Notes: a model not told the origin generated them from the letters alone. A DNA stretch of 64,000 bases from Acidobacteriota bacterium (GCA_013289765.1 JABCZI010000001.1:248001-312000), one strand, 5' to 3'. Shown: positions 52,185-61,272, counted from the first letter of the stretch. Made by a program: numbers and translations.

Positions 52185-53228
52185 ATGAACTACGACGCCA
52201 TTCTGGTGGTTTCTTTCGGTGGTCCTGAATCGAAAGAAGAGGTGATCCCTTTTCTCGAAAATGTTCTGCGCGGGCGCGGCGTTCCGCGCGAGCGCATGCT
52301 TGCGGTGGCGGAGCACTACTACCACTTCGAAGGCAAGAGCCCGATCAACCAGCAAACGCGGGACTTGATAACGGCGCTGGAATCGGAGTTGGAAAAGAAT
52401 GGGCCGAGGCTTCCAATCTATTGGGGAAACCGGAACTGGCATCCGCTACTGACTGACACGCTGCGAAAGATGAAGGACGACGGGATTCAACGAGCGGTGG
52501 CTTTCGTCACTTCGGCCTACAGTTCCTACTCTGGCTGCCGGCAATATCGGGAAGACATCGCGCGGGCGCAAAACGAAGTTGGACTGGGCGCACCGCAGGT
52601 GGATAAGTTACGGGCATTCTTCAACCATCCCGGATTCGTTGAAGCGACGGTAGAGCGAGTTGGTGAAGCGCTGCGCGCCATTCCAGAGAACGCCAGACAA
52701 AATGTGCAGATCATTTATACGGCGCACAGTATTCCGATGTCGATGGCCAACACCAGTGATTACGTGATGCAGTTAGAGGAAGTGCGGCGATTGGTTTCCG
52801 CTGCGCTTGGACAAACCAATGACGCATTGGTCTACCAGAGCCGCAGTGGCGCTCCGGGACAGCCGTGGCTGGAACCGGACATTCTGGATTACTTGCGCCT
52901 CGATCACTTGCGCGAAGTGAAGGCGAACAAGCGCGCGTCGGCGGTGGTCGTAGCGCCGATCGGCTTCATCTCCGATCACCTGGAAGTGGTGTACGACTTA
53001 GATGTGGAAGCGCAGCAGCTTTGTAACGAGCTGGGTTTGCCCATGACGCGCGCTAAGACGGTTGGAGTGCATCCCAAGTTTATCGGAATGATTCGAGAGT
53101 TGATTCAGGAGAGAATGAATCCGCAGTTACAGCGGCGAGCGATGGGATCGCTGGGTCCGCGGATCGATGTTTGTGCGGAAGACTGCTGCCCCGCCGGGCA
53201 AAGGCACCGAGCGAAATCCCTAACCTAA
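52185..53228 (+). CDS. hemH: Ferrochelatase, coproporphyrin-type, with likely [2Fe-2S] ligands
   Basis: A 347-residue ferrochelatase that inserts iron into a porphyrin at the end of heme synthesis. Active-site His181 (YTAHSIPMSM) and Glu267 (GFISDHLEVVYD) are in place. Cys118 (SGCRQY) and the C-terminal Cys330, Cys334 and Cys335 (DVCAEDCC) match the four-cysteine pattern of actinobacterial ferrochelatases with a [2Fe-2S] cluster. The overall sequence (LVVSFGGPE, HYYHFEGKSPIN) fits the coproporphyrin-dependent clade (CpfC/HemH), which uses coproporphyrin III. ATG at 52185. A short arginine- and lysine-rich tail follows the cysteines. Confidence 0.93.
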   Translation: MNYDAILVVSFGGPESKEEVIPFLENVLRGRGVPRERMLAVAEHYYHFEGKSPINQQTRDLITALESELEKNGPRLPIYWGNRNWHPLLTDTLRKMKDDGIQRAVAFVTSAYSSYSGCRQYREDIARAQNEVGLGAPQVDKLRAFFNHPGFVEATVERVGEALRAIPENARQNVQIIYTAHSIPMSMANTSDYVMQLEEVRRLVSAALGQTNDALVYQSRSGAPGQPWLEPDILDYLRLDHLREVKANKRASAVVVAPIGFISDHLEVVYDLDVEAQQLCNELGLPMTRAKTVGVHPKFIGMIRELIQERMNPQLQRRAMGSLGPRIDVCAEDCCPAGQRHRAKSLT

Positions 53229-53386
53229 TCAGTACTGATCCAGGCTAAAAAAACAGTCTTGTCTCATAAAGTATCTGGAATCGACGACTTGCGGCGGAAA
53301 TAACTACGTTGACTAACCCAGAACGCTTCGGTTGGTAAGCTTAAAATGGAGACGTGCCACCAGCCGCCGTCAATATTATTGCTACT

Positions 53387-54151
53387 TCAGAAGAGCAACA
53401 ATCTGAACGCCTGAACTGTGCGCGTAACTTCTTCGGCGATCCGCGTCAGCGATACGACAACAGACTCCGACTCGAACGGCACTCCTGTATCGAAAATTAT
53501 CGCAGCGGTAACATGGCCCTTGTCCTTCACTGTCACTCTGATGTCATCGGCCTCGCGCAATCTGATGCTTCCGGATTCGTCCGTGAACCAGACTTGGTTC
53601 TCGTAAACCGGGACACCCTGGTCATCTTCAAGGCGGACGCCAACGAGGGCGGAAACTTGCAGCACTGGGATGAGCAACTTATGTTTGTCCCTAATATTAA
53701 GGTCGTCAAGGGACCAGATGAGTGGATTCCCAGTCGTGTAGGGTTTTATGTCATCCAAAACAAAGTTTTTAATGTCGAGCGTGATTTGCTCTTGTTCCAA
53801 AGCGCTATTCAAGGGGGCTATAAGTTCTTGCCTAGTATCGCGCACTGGGAATCTGGTCCACTTTGTCGGGGTTCCGTTACACTCCAAAACCACTTGGTAC
53901 CACAACAAGTCGAGGGCGCTTCTGAGGTTGTGCAACACATCGCCAATCGTGAGGGCAATGTCGTCGGCGGGAAAACGCGAAGTGAGCATATCGACGCGCA
54001 AATGATTTGTTCGCTGCCTTTCGTCGTACTCGATACTGACGGAATGAAAGTCGTCAGATTGAGTGAAGGCGCTAACCAGCGAAACCATGTCGCCGAGGTG
54101 CTTTTCGGCCCATTCAATCTTCAGCCTTGAGCTTGCGAACGGATGTGCCAT
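53387..54151 (-). CDS. Hypothetical protein of unknown family
   Basis: A 254-residue soluble protein. It begins MAHPFASSRLKIEWAEKHL, has a central helix with IGDVLHNLRSALDLLWYQV and an IRDKHKLLIPVLQ segment, and ends in a helical SLTRIAEEVTRTVQAFRLLLF. I have a sense of it as a recurrent hypothetical in environmental bacteria but cannot name a domain. No signal or membrane helix. A long open frame on the opposite strand (53354-54130) is a shadow. Its ATG is 12 nt from the divergent small gene at 54163. GC content is lower than in the surroundings, so transfer is possible. Confidence 0.7.
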   Translation of the reverse strand: MAHPFASSRLKIEWAEKHLGDMVSLVSAFTQSDDFHSVSIEYDERQRTNHLRVDMLTSRFPADDIALTIGDVLHNLRSALDLLWYQVVLECNGTPTKWTRFPVRDTRQELIAPLNSALEQEQITLDIKNFVLDDIKPYTTGNPLIWSLDDLNIRDKHKLLIPVLQVSALVGVRLEDDQGVPVYENQVWFTDESGSIRLREADDIRVTVKDKGHVTAAIIFDTGVPFESESVVVSLTRIAEEVTRTVQAFRLLLF

Positions 54152-54162
54152 ATGATGAGCGC

Positions 54163-54414
54163 ATGAAGTCTAGACTCGATCCTCAAACGACGCCAGAGCA
54201 AAAGTTCGCACGCTTCCAGAATGCGCTCCGCCGTGTGCTGCGCGTCTCGAAGGAAGATTTAAACCAAATGGTTGAGGATGACGAGAAAATACGTCGCCAA
54301 ACAAAGCAGAAGCCCGGTCCTAAACCGCGCTCTTCCGCTTCGATTTGCCAACCGGCACCATTACGGTGCGTTTTCTATTTCAACGCGGAGAAACTACATA
54401 CGGAACAGTTGTGA
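54163..54414 (+). CDS. Small basic protein, unknown
   Basis: An 83-residue protein: MKSRLDPQTTPEQKFARFQN, then a helix NALRRVLRVSKEDLNQMVEDDE and a basic, Pro-rich end (KQKPGPKPRSS). The pattern resembles small conserved proteins found beside unknown ORFs, with no named function. It is divergent from the 254-residue gene, 12 nt between starts. The last 25 residues (CVFYFNAEKLHTEQL) look out of place and may result from a frameshift. Confidence 0.5.
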   Translation: MKSRLDPQTTPEQKFARFQNALRRVLRVSKEDLNQMVEDDEKIRRQTKQKPGPKPRSSASICQPAPLRCVFYFNAEKLHTEQL

Positions 54415-54660
54415 TCAGCTGGAATGAGAAACGAAAGCCTGTCGGACACCTGCTAAATAGGTCTGGCAGAGGATGGATCGGATTTATGGAAGATTGTTCG
54501 GAGGGCGGAGGGGACGTTCCGGGGGTCGCGTACCGAGGGAGAACGAAGCGAAATTATCCGCACGACGATCATCAGCGGCGAATAGTCAGATCTAAACGAC
54601 CTGATGCGCCTTTACATCAAGCTCATGTTCAGAAGGGAAACTGCCTTGAAGAGGGATCGC

Positions 54661-54870
54661 TCAGCGGCCCTCAATGTTCTTGAGCCGGTCTGACAGAGCC
54701 TCAACCTCGGTATCCAGCGCGCGAATCGCTGCGGCATGGCTCCGCTGACGCAATTCTACCGGCGACGCCCACTTGTGAAACTCGGAGAGAAGAGTGGTTT
54801 CCACCTTCTCTAACCGATCACTAATCCACTGTTTGTCTTCTTCGGTTAGCACATCCCAATTATAGAGCAA
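54661..54870 (-). CDS. Small helical hypothetical protein
   Basis: A 69-residue protein: MLYNWDVLTEEDKQWISDRL, then KVETTLLSEFHKWASPVELRQRSHAAAIRAL and a C-terminal helix TEVEALSDRLKNIE. The heptad pattern predicts a coiled coil. It resembles small unnamed proteins common in Acidobacteria. Transcribed alone; the region 54415-54660 upstream of its stop has no other gene I can support. Confidence 0.6.
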   Translation of the reverse strand: MLYNWDVLTEEDKQWISDRLEKVETTLLSEFHKWASPVELRQRSHAAAIRALDTEVEALSDRLKNIEGR

Positions 54871-54923
54871 AGGCCGAATTTGGTCGCAGAGTTTTCCCGA
54901 GCCCGACGGTTACGAGGTCGTTT

Positions 54924-55586
54924 CTAAACAGAACTGGGAATCTTCGCAGGTTCGTATCCGGTTGCCTTAGGGCGGCCCTGGTCAACGCGCATGGTGTGCA
55001 GGATTGTTTCGATGACGGATTCATCGCCGACTGCGGTATTGATCATTAAGTGATAAAGCGAGCGGGTGGGCCAGTCGGCGCCGAAATAGTGTTTGACGAA
55101 GGCGATGCGCTGGCGGTCGACGGAATCGACGAGATCCTCCGCCTCTGCTGTGGTAGAGCCATCCTGAAGCAGGCGACGTATTTTTTCGGCGCGCGGGGCG
55201 TAGAGAAAAACGTGAAAGGCGTCCGGCTGTTCCCGTAAGAAGAAAGGCGCTCCGCGGCCGACGACGACGGCATTCCCTTCCCGAGCAATTTTGGGAGCGA
55301 TCTGCTCCATCATCGAGACCATGCAGTCGGAATCGAAGATCTGGTTTTCGAGAGTCGAGCCGCGCTCATAACTGCCGCGCCAAAAGGCTTTGGCCAAGCG
55401 ATGGAAGCGGCTGTCCATGCGCTCATCGCAGCGCATGACGGCGGAACACTCGACGTTGGCCATGCGGGCGATTTCTTCGGTGAGGCGGTGATCCCACAAT
55501 TCCCAGCCGAGATGATCGGCTAGTTGGGAGGCGATGGCAGGGGCGCCACAGCCGTACTCCCGTTCGATGGTGATGATGCGAAACAT
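54924..55586 (-). CDS. Cytidylate-kinase-like protein
   Basis: A 220-residue protein of the cytidylate kinase-like family. The N-terminal P-loop is unusual: REYGCGAPAIASQLADHLG, where a canonical Walker A has more glycines and a Lys. A second region GNAVVVGRGAPFFLREQPDAFHVFLYAP is typical of the family. Some members phosphorylate CMP or act in unknown salvage pathways. ATG at 55586. A two-hairpin repeat (family D, inverted) lies just upstream of the start. No regulator or partner is evident. Confidence 0.82.
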   Translation of the reverse strand: MFRIITIEREYGCGAPAIASQLADHLGWELWDHRLTEEIARMANVECSAVMRCDERMDSRFHRLAKAFWRGSYERGSTLENQIFDSDCMVSMMEQIAPKIAREGNAVVVGRGAPFFLREQPDAFHVFLYAPRAEKIRRLLQDGSTTAEAEDLVDSVDRQRIAFVKHYFGADWPTRSLYHLMINTAVGDESVIETILHTMRVDQGRPKATGYEPAKIPSSV

Positions 55587-55597
55587 GGTCTCTACAG

Positions 55598-55670
55598 CAC
55601 CTCAGCGGCTAAAGCCCGAACAGATTCGACAGGCCTTACGCGGCGCTGAAAGCGCCGCTCTTCCACGTCA
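55598..55670 (-). repeat. Two-hairpin repeat (family D), inverted copy
   Basis: On the minus strand: ACGTGGAAGA, hairpin GCGGCGCT / TTC / AGCGCCGC (55640-55658), then a linker, hairpin GGGC / TTTA / GCCG and CTGAGGT. It reads toward the cytidylate-kinase-like start at 55586, with about 12 nt between. Confidence 0.8.
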
Positions 55671-55727
55671 CTGCATGCATTCGTAGTTGTTCCCCAACCT
55701 CAGAAGCCGTGCCCTTCCCAAAACCAG

Positions 55728-55799
55728 TTATGAGACAGCTTCCAATTGCTGCCAGCCAAAACTTATGAGACAGCTTCCGATTGCTGCGCCAGCCAAAAC
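55728..55799. repeat. Tandem direct repeat of about 36 bp
   Basis: TTATGAGACAGCTTCC then AATTGCTGCCAGCCAAAAC (55728-55762), repeated with GATTGCTGCGCCAGCCAAAAC at 55763-55799. It lies between the kinase-like gene start and the emrB stop. No other copy is in the window. Confidence 0.8.
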
Positions 55800-55842
55800 C
55801 AATAGGCGCCAGCCAACCGCCGTAGCCTTATTTTACCGCGCA

Positions 55843-57432
55843 CTAGTGTACCGCGATTCCGCCTCCGGGCTTGCTTTTTTTCATCAGGAAGACGATGGGA
55901 ACCATGGCCATGATGACCAATCCGAGAAGGCGGAAGTTATCAATGTAAGCCAGCATGGTGGCTTCCCGCTGTACCGTACCTTGAATCAAGGCATAGGCCT
56001 GGCGGGTAGCGAATGCCGCACTGGCTCCGTGCGCCTGCATGGTGCGGGTGGCGCCTTGCAGCATGGAACGGAACGCGGGATTTCCAGAGCTGAGATTGCG
56101 GGATAAGTCGTTCAGGTGAACCTGGGAGCGGCGATCCAGCATGGTAGTGACCAGCGAAATGCCGACACTTCCGCCGATATTGCGGGCGAGGTTCATCAGG
56201 CCGGACGCGGCATTGTTCTTATCCCGGGGAAGAAATGCGTAGGCCGCCGTATTGATTGGAACGAACAGGAAGGCCATACCTACGGCCTGAAATACACGGG
56301 CAGTGGCGGCCGTGCGGAAATCGATTCCCAGGTCAAAACCCGCCATGTGAAATAACGATCCGGAAAGCACGACTAGACCAAAGACCAGCAGCCAGCGCGG
56401 GCTGTAGCGCGAAAGCAAGAATCCCACCAGAGGCAGCAAGAGCATGATGGTGAAGCCGCCGGGCATCAAGGCCAAGCCTGATTGCTCGGCGGAATATCCC
56501 AACAGAGTCTGCATGAATAAAGGCAGGAGCAGGGTGCTGCCGAGGAGAGCAAACCCCAGCATAAACATCAACAAGTTAGAGATGCCGAAAGTTCGGTCGC
56601 GGAATAAGTGCAGGTCGATGATGGGATCCTTGTGCCGCCATTCCCATATCACGACGAAGATCAGAGAAGCGACAGCGATCAAGGTGAGGATCACGATGAA
56701 GTGCGACTCAAACCAATCATCGCGCTGCCCTTTATCGAGTACAACTTGCAAAGTTCCCAGGCCCAAGGCCACAAACCCCAGACCGATATAGTCGATCTTG
56801 GTCTCGCTCAGCTTCCTGCGCCTAAGATACGGCGGGTCCTGAATCAGGCGCGAAGTGAGCAGCAGAGAAATGATACCGACAGGAATATTGATAAAGAAAA
56901 TCCAGCGCCAGGTGAAGTTGTCAGTGATCCATCCCCCGAGCGTAGGTCCGATGGCCGGCGCGGTAACAACAGCAACGCCGTAAACAGCGAAGGCCATGCC
57001 GCGCTTGGCGGGCTCGAAAGTGTCGGCGAGTATGGCCTGCTCGCTGGGCTGCAGGCCACCTCCGCCCGCACCTTGCAGCACGCGGCAAATGATCAGCGTG
57101 GCGAGGTTTGGAGCCAATCCGCACAAGAAAGAGCTGATGGTGAACAGCGCTACGCAACTCATGTAGAAATTCTTGCGGCCAATGATCGACGACAGCCATC
57201 CGCTGAGCGGCAGTACGATGGCATTCGAGACCAGGTAAGAGGTGAGCACCCAGGTGCTTTCGTCCTGGCCGGCGGAGAGGCTGCCGGCAATGTGAGGGAG
57301 GGCGACGTTGGCGATAGAAGTGTCGAGCACTTCCATGAAAGTTGCCAGCGTTACGGTTATCGCGATGATCCACGGATTGACTGCCGGACGCCAAATATTG
57401 GCATTCTCCAGCGGGGGAGCAGCAGCGCTCAT
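55843..57432 (-). CDS. emrB: DHA2-family drug:proton antiporter
   Basis: A 529-residue, 14-helix MFS exporter of the DHA2 (EmrB/QacA) type. Motif A-like loop (GWLSSIIGRKNFYM), the first helix motif (LATFMEVLDTSIANVALPHI) and the conserved GAGGGGLQPSEQAILADTF match. It works with the membrane fusion protein and TolC-like channel encoded just upstream. Start ATG 57432 overlaps the upstream stop (ATGA). The C-terminus ends SKPGGGIAVH. Substrates are typically hydrophobic drugs, detergents or fatty acids. Confidence 0.95.
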   Translation of the reverse strand: MSAAAPPLENANIWRPAVNPWIIAITVTLATFMEVLDTSIANVALPHIAGSLSAGQDESTWVLTSYLVSNAIVLPLSGWLSSIIGRKNFYMSCVALFTISSFLCGLAPNLATLIICRVLQGAGGGGLQPSEQAILADTFEPAKRGMAFAVYGVAVVTAPAIGPTLGGWITDNFTWRWIFFINIPVGIISLLLTSRLIQDPPYLRRRKLSETKIDYIGLGFVALGLGTLQVVLDKGQRDDWFESHFIVILTLIAVASLIFVVIWEWRHKDPIIDLHLFRDRTFGISNLLMFMLGFALLGSTLLLPLFMQTLLGYSAEQSGLALMPGGFTIMLLLPLVGFLLSRYSPRWLLVFGLVVLSGSLFHMAGFDLGIDFRTAATARVFQAVGMAFLFVPINTAAYAFLPRDKNNAASGLMNLARNIGGSVGISLVTTMLDRRSQVHLNDLSRNLSSGNPAFRSMLQGATRTMQAHGASAAFATRQAYALIQGTVQREATMLAYIDNFRLLGLVIMAMVPIVFLMKKSKPGGGIAVH

Positions 57433-58706
57433 TGCCGGATCCAAACCTTGGGAGTAACCGACATGCCGGGGCGCAGCGAGTGATCTTTGTTTTCGCCCGG
57501 GTCCAGCACGATCTTTACCGGGATGCGCTGCACCACCTTCACGTAGTTACCGGTAGCATTCTCGGGTGGGAGCAGGCTGAAACGTGCGCCACTAGCGCCG
57601 GCAATACTATTTACTTTTCCGCGATACTTGCGGCCATTAGCGTCCACTTCCAGTGTGACGGGCTGACCTACCTTCATGTCGCGAAGCTGAGTCTCTTTGA
57701 AATTGGCGGTGATCCAGACATCGTTGAGAGGAATGATCTTCATCAATTCCTGTCCGGGAGCGACGTTTTGACCGACTTCGACGGTGCGGTCGCTAACTTC
57801 TCCCTCGACCGGGGCAGTGATTTTTGTATATTGCAGATTGAGTTGTGCCTGGTCCAGATCAGCTTTCTTCTGCTGTGCTAATGCCTCCGCCGATGCTGCT
57901 CTGGAACGAATCACCTGCATTTGCTTGGGAGCGGTTTGAGCGTTGCGCCAGTTAGCCTCGGCATCCGCCAGCTTTCCCTGAGCTTGAGTCACTTGTGACT
58001 GAGCGGCATCGGCCAGGGAGCGGGCAGACTGAACCGAAGCCTCATTGGCTCTCGCAGAAGCTACGGCTTGATCGTATTGCTGCTGGGAGATTTCCTGTTT
58101 ATCGACCAGCTGTTTGTAACGACCCAGATCATTTTGGGCCTTAACGTTGTTGGCCTCGGCCTGGTCGCGCTGCGCCTTGGCCGCTTCAAACTGTTGCCTT
58201 GCTGCAGCAATTCCGGCACGAGCGCTCGCCACATCGGCCTCGCTGGAAGAGACCTGGCTGGTGGTGCTGACCGAAGTGATAGGGACGTTCACGCCGGCGC
58301 CGGCGGCAGCGGCCTGCGCTTCCTCAAAATCCGCCTTGGCATGCTCGTAGGCGACCTGGTAGTCAGCGGGATCGATTTGCACGAGAACGGTTCCCGCCTG
58401 AACGTACTGGTTGTCCTCGATATTGAGCTTTACGACATGACCTGAAATCCTGGCGCTGACGGAGTTAATGTGGCCGTCGACCTGAGCGTCGTCGGTGGAT
58501 TCATAGCTCGCAACGTAGCGATAGACGAAAAACACCACCAGCAGCAGCACTACTGCCCCGATAATTGCAGCAATGCGGAAGCCAGGACTGGCCGTGCGCG
58601 AAGGACGAGTGCGGAAATCCCGCTCGGTGGAGGGTAGCGGCTTGGTGCGAGTTTCAGATTGATCCGTCAGAGGGGGAGCGGACGGAGTTTGGGTCGTCGG
58701 TTCCAT
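57429..58706 (-). CDS. emrA: EmrA-type membrane fusion protein (HlyD family)
   Basis: A 425-residue adaptor: cytoplasmic N-terminus (Thr/Pro-rich), one membrane helix (IAAIIGAVVLLLVVFFVYRYV), barrel-sandwich and lipoyl-like domain (DDAQVDGHINSVSARISGHV) and a long coiled-coil with many Ala/Gln residues, then the second half of the lipoyl domain (ITAPVEGEVSDRTVEVGQNV). It links the DHA2 pump in the inner membrane to an outer-membrane channel. It overlaps emrB by four nt and lies 10 nt from the TolC gene, forming one operon. Confidence 0.95.
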   Translation of the reverse strand: MEPTTQTPSAPPLTDQSETRTKPLPSTERDFRTRPSRTASPGFRIAAIIGAVVLLLVVFFVYRYVASYESTDDAQVDGHINSVSARISGHVVKLNIEDNQYVQAGTVLVQIDPADYQVAYEHAKADFEEAQAAAAGAGVNVPITSVSTTSQVSSSEADVASARAGIAAARQQFEAAKAQRDQAEANNVKAQNDLGRYKQLVDKQEISQQQYDQAVASARANEASVQSARSLADAAQSQVTQAQGKLADAEANWRNAQTAPKQMQVIRSRAASAEALAQQKKADLDQAQLNLQYTKITAPVEGEVSDRTVEVGQNVAPGQELMKIIPLNDVWITANFKETQLRDMKVGQPVTLEVDANGRKYRGKVNSIAGASGARFSLLPPENATGNYVKVVQRIPVKIVLDPGENKDHSLRPGMSVTPKVWIRQ

Positions 58707-58716
58707 AAATTTGAGT

Positions 58717-60231
58717 TTAGTGTTCGCCTTTCAAGAATCGTTTCACTCCCTGTTCGGCATCCCCAATGGCGTACGCAAGTTCCACCTTGGCTAGATTATG
58801 CGCGTACAGGCTTTGGATGTAACTTTCATGAGCGCTGGCAACAGATTCTTGTGCCTGGACGACTTCGAGGTTGTCGGTAACGCCGGCGGCAAAACGGTCC
58901 TTGGATTGATTGAAAGCCTCTTCCGCCAGTTCGACGGAACTGCGCGCGACTTCGACTTGCTCGGCGGCGGCGGTGAGATCCAGCAATGCAGTGCGCACTT
59001 CATAGTCGATGCGGCCGCGGAGATCGCCTAATTGGGAGCGCGCCTGCTTTAACTGGGCGTCGGCCTCGAGCAAGTCGCTGTGAACTTTACCTCCCTGAAA
59101 AATTGGAATACTGATCCCGCCGTTCACCTGCCAGGTTCCGTTCGATTGGGCAGGAGTGACACCGATATCGCCGAAGTTTGCGCTGAGGTCGGCGGTGGGA
59201 TAGCGCCCGGCGGCGGCGGCGCGGTGGGTGAGTTCCGCGGAAAGAACTTGCGCCTGCGCCGCGTGGTAATCCGGGCGCGATACATAGGCGCGTTGCAGGT
59301 AACTTTCCAAGGGAAGAGGCGTGAGGGCCTGATAGGGAGCTTTCTCGGTCAACTGAAATTCCTGACCGGGTGGGAGGCCGATGATGCGAGACAGGGACAA
59401 TTTCTGTTTGGCATAGTCGTTGCGCGCGACAATGAGCTGTTGCTGGCGCGTCTGCAATTCGACTTGGGAGCGCAGGGTATCAATCGCAGGACTGAGTCCG
59501 GCGTTTTGTTGGTCGAGTGCCTTGTTATACAGAGCTTGAGCGTTGGCAACCTGAGCGGTTGTCGTCTCAATGCGAGCGGCGGTGGCAATCGCCACGAGAT
59601 AGGCATTGCCCACGGCGAGCACCACCACTTCTCTTGCATCTTTATAGCTGTATTGCGCGGATTTCAGGCTTGCGGAGGCTGCCCGTTCCTTTTCGAGATC
59701 ATGGAAATTGAAAATAGATTGAGTCAGCGAAGCGCGGGCGTCAAAGTAATTGAAGGGGCCGATCACCCGTGGAATTGGAAATGGAAAAACATTGGTCTTG
59801 AGACCTAATGCCGTCAGACTCTCAGTCTGCACGTTTTCCTGGATTCTGGCGGTGAGGTTGGGCAGAAGATTGCTGAGTTCTTTCCATCTTTCGCCGCGAG
59901 CCATAAGGGTCTGATCGCCAGAAAGGAGCAGGCCGAGGTTATTCCGCAGACCGCGCTCGATGGCATCCTGGAATCCGATCTGAAGGACTTCCTGGGTGAC
60001 TTTGCCTTCCGGTTCGCTACCGGTAAAGGGACTTTGCGATCCTGGCAACGTGATGGAAGGCGTGGAGGCGGAATTCTGAGCCACAACAAATGTCACGCTG
60101 AACATGCTGCAGCACAAGAGTATTATCACCGTGTGCAGGCAGCGGATTGGGCGAGGTGAAGAACGGGGCATTTTCGCTGGTGAAAAGTCCCGCCGTAACA
60201 GATAGTCTTCGGGACGACCTTTCTCATTCAT
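58717..60231 (-). CDS. TolC-like outer membrane efflux protein
   Basis: A 504-residue outer-membrane channel of the TolC family: signal region (around CLHTVIILLCCSMFSVTFVVA), then two related coiled halves rich in Ala/Gln/Leu, with GNAYLVAIATAARIE and RPDYHAAQAQVLSAEL typical of the helices. Three such chains should form the tunnel through the periplasm and outer membrane. It is the first gene of the efflux operon. ATG 60231 is used; ATG 60171 (MPRSSPRPI) would shorten the leader. No TetR regulator is evident beside it. Confidence 0.93.
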   Translation of the reverse strand: MNEKGRPEDYLLRRDFSPAKMPRSSPRPIRCLHTVIILLCCSMFSVTFVVAQNSASTPSITLPGSQSPFTGSEPEGKVTQEVLQIGFQDAIERGLRNNLGLLLSGDQTLMARGERWKELSNLLPNLTARIQENVQTESLTALGLKTNVFPFPIPRVIGPFNYFDARASLTQSIFNFHDLEKERAASASLKSAQYSYKDAREVVVLAVGNAYLVAIATAARIETTTAQVANAQALYNKALDQQNAGLSPAIDTLRSQVELQTRQQQLIVARNDYAKQKLSLSRIIGLPPGQEFQLTEKAPYQALTPLPLESYLQRAYVSRPDYHAAQAQVLSAELTHRAAAAGRYPTADLSANFGDIGVTPAQSNGTWQVNGGISIPIFQGGKVHSDLLEADAQLKQARSQLGDLRGRIDYEVRTALLDLTAAAEQVEVARSSVELAEEAFNQSKDRFAAGVTDNLEVVQAQESVASAHESYIQSLYAHNLAKVELAYAIGDAEQGVKRFLKGEH

Positions 60232-60471
60232 AGCACAGGATCATCAACTTCTGATTCGACTTACGGGCCAGGGGATGCAAAAACCGTACGCTACGGCCTG
60301 GCATTGGATGCCATACCAAGTCCGTGCGCACTCCAATTTTGACACGAGACCGGCAAATCGTCGGCAAAATCGAATGAATGTGGGGACTGCCAAGCGAAAT
60401 AAGAATCCGTTTGGGATTCGTTACTTTAGGTACTTTCTTGAAGCACATGACCGAGATAAAGTGAAAAAGGA

Positions 60472-60825
60472 ATGATCCCCCCCATCAGTCGAACTGGCGC
60501 ATTAGTCATTACCGTGGCAATATATGCCGGGCTTTCAACCCCTGTCAGCGTGGCGCAGAAGCAGGACCAGGCGGAACATGCGGAACGAAAGATCCTAACC
60601 AAAGTTGAGCCGGTTTATCCGGACTTAGCGAAACGCATGCACCTTGGTGGCGTGGTGAAAGTTGAAGCGATTGTTCGAGCGAACGGGAACGTGAAGTCGA
60701 CCAGAGTCGTAGGGGGAAATCCGGTACTGATTGAATCGGCCACTGACGCAATACGTAAATGGAAATTTCAAACCGCATCGTCTGACAGCACGGAGATTGT
60801 GCAGCTCACATTTGAACCCCGATGA
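60472..60825 (+). CDS. Secreted TonB C-terminal-domain protein
   Basis: A 117-residue protein with an N-terminal hydrophobic segment (ALVITVAIYAGLSTPVSVAQ) and a TonB-type C-terminal domain (VEPVYPDLAKRMHLGGVVKVEAIVRANGNVKSTRVVGG, then IRKWKFQTA). Unlike classical TonB it has no long proline-rich spanner, so it could be a small partner of a receptor or a free-standing periplasmic protein. ATG at 60472 has AAGGA upstream. Divergent from the efflux operon. Confidence 0.85.
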   Translation: MIPPISRTGALVITVAIYAGLSTPVSVAQKQDQAEHAERKILTKVEPVYPDLAKRMHLGGVVKVEAIVRANGNVKSTRVVGGNPVLIESATDAIRKWKFQTASSDSTEIVQLTFEPR

Positions 60826-60859
60826 GTATGGCGGTTAAGCCTCCCAAACGCACTCCTCT

Positions 60860-61225
60860 ATGCCTGCGTCAAATTCAAAAAGCGCGCCAACGAAACAGAT
60901 TGATCGTCGACATAGACGACATCCTAGATACCTGGGCGATTTTGGGGTCGTGGTTACAGTTCTGTTAGGAAACCACTACGAGAAGCTCGAGGGACATTGC
61001 AAGGATCTTTCCGAAGCCGGCATCGGAATACTGTTGGCGGCAGAGGTAAATGTTGGGGAGGTAGCGGGTTTGAGCTTTACGCTTCCTGAAGCGACTCCCT
61101 GGGAGGTTCGAGCGGTACTCCGCTTTCGCCGCGGATACCATTACGGCTTTGAGTTTCTATCGCTTTTCGCTGAGCAACAGCAATCGCTGAAAGAGTATCT
61201 CAAGCGGCTGACGCCAATCGATTGA
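60860..61225 (+). CDS. PilZ-domain protein
   Basis: A 121-residue single PilZ domain: the arginine patch RRHRRHPRYLG followed by DLSEAGIGILL (the D/NxSxxG motif), the signature of cyclic-di-GMP binding. No other domain is present. It follows the TonB-domain gene by 34 nt and may be co-transcribed. Downstream, a second PilZ protein lies about 140 bp away. Binding of the nucleotide is strongly suggested; the effector is unknown. Confidence 0.9.
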   Translation: MPASNSKSAPTKQIDRRHRRHPRYLGDFGVVVTVLLGNHYEKLEGHCKDLSEAGIGILLAAEVNVGEVAGLSFTLPEATPWEVRAVLRFRRGYHYGFEFLSLFAEQQQSLKEYLKRLTPID

Positions 61226-61272
61226 AATCCATTTGCGGGACAGACGTAAGGCATTGTTGCGGAGGCTCTCCG

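Noticed and set aside
53354-54130. 258-residue + strand frame opposite the hypothetical gene at 53387-54151
   Set aside because: Lacks a sensible start context or domains; the minus frame gives a more natural protein with regular helices.
54345-54683. 112-residue + strand frame following the small basic gene
   Set aside because: Begins at a TTG inside the preceding gene, has no ribosome site and its last third looks random; it could be the frameshifted remainder of the 54163 gene but I cannot show that.
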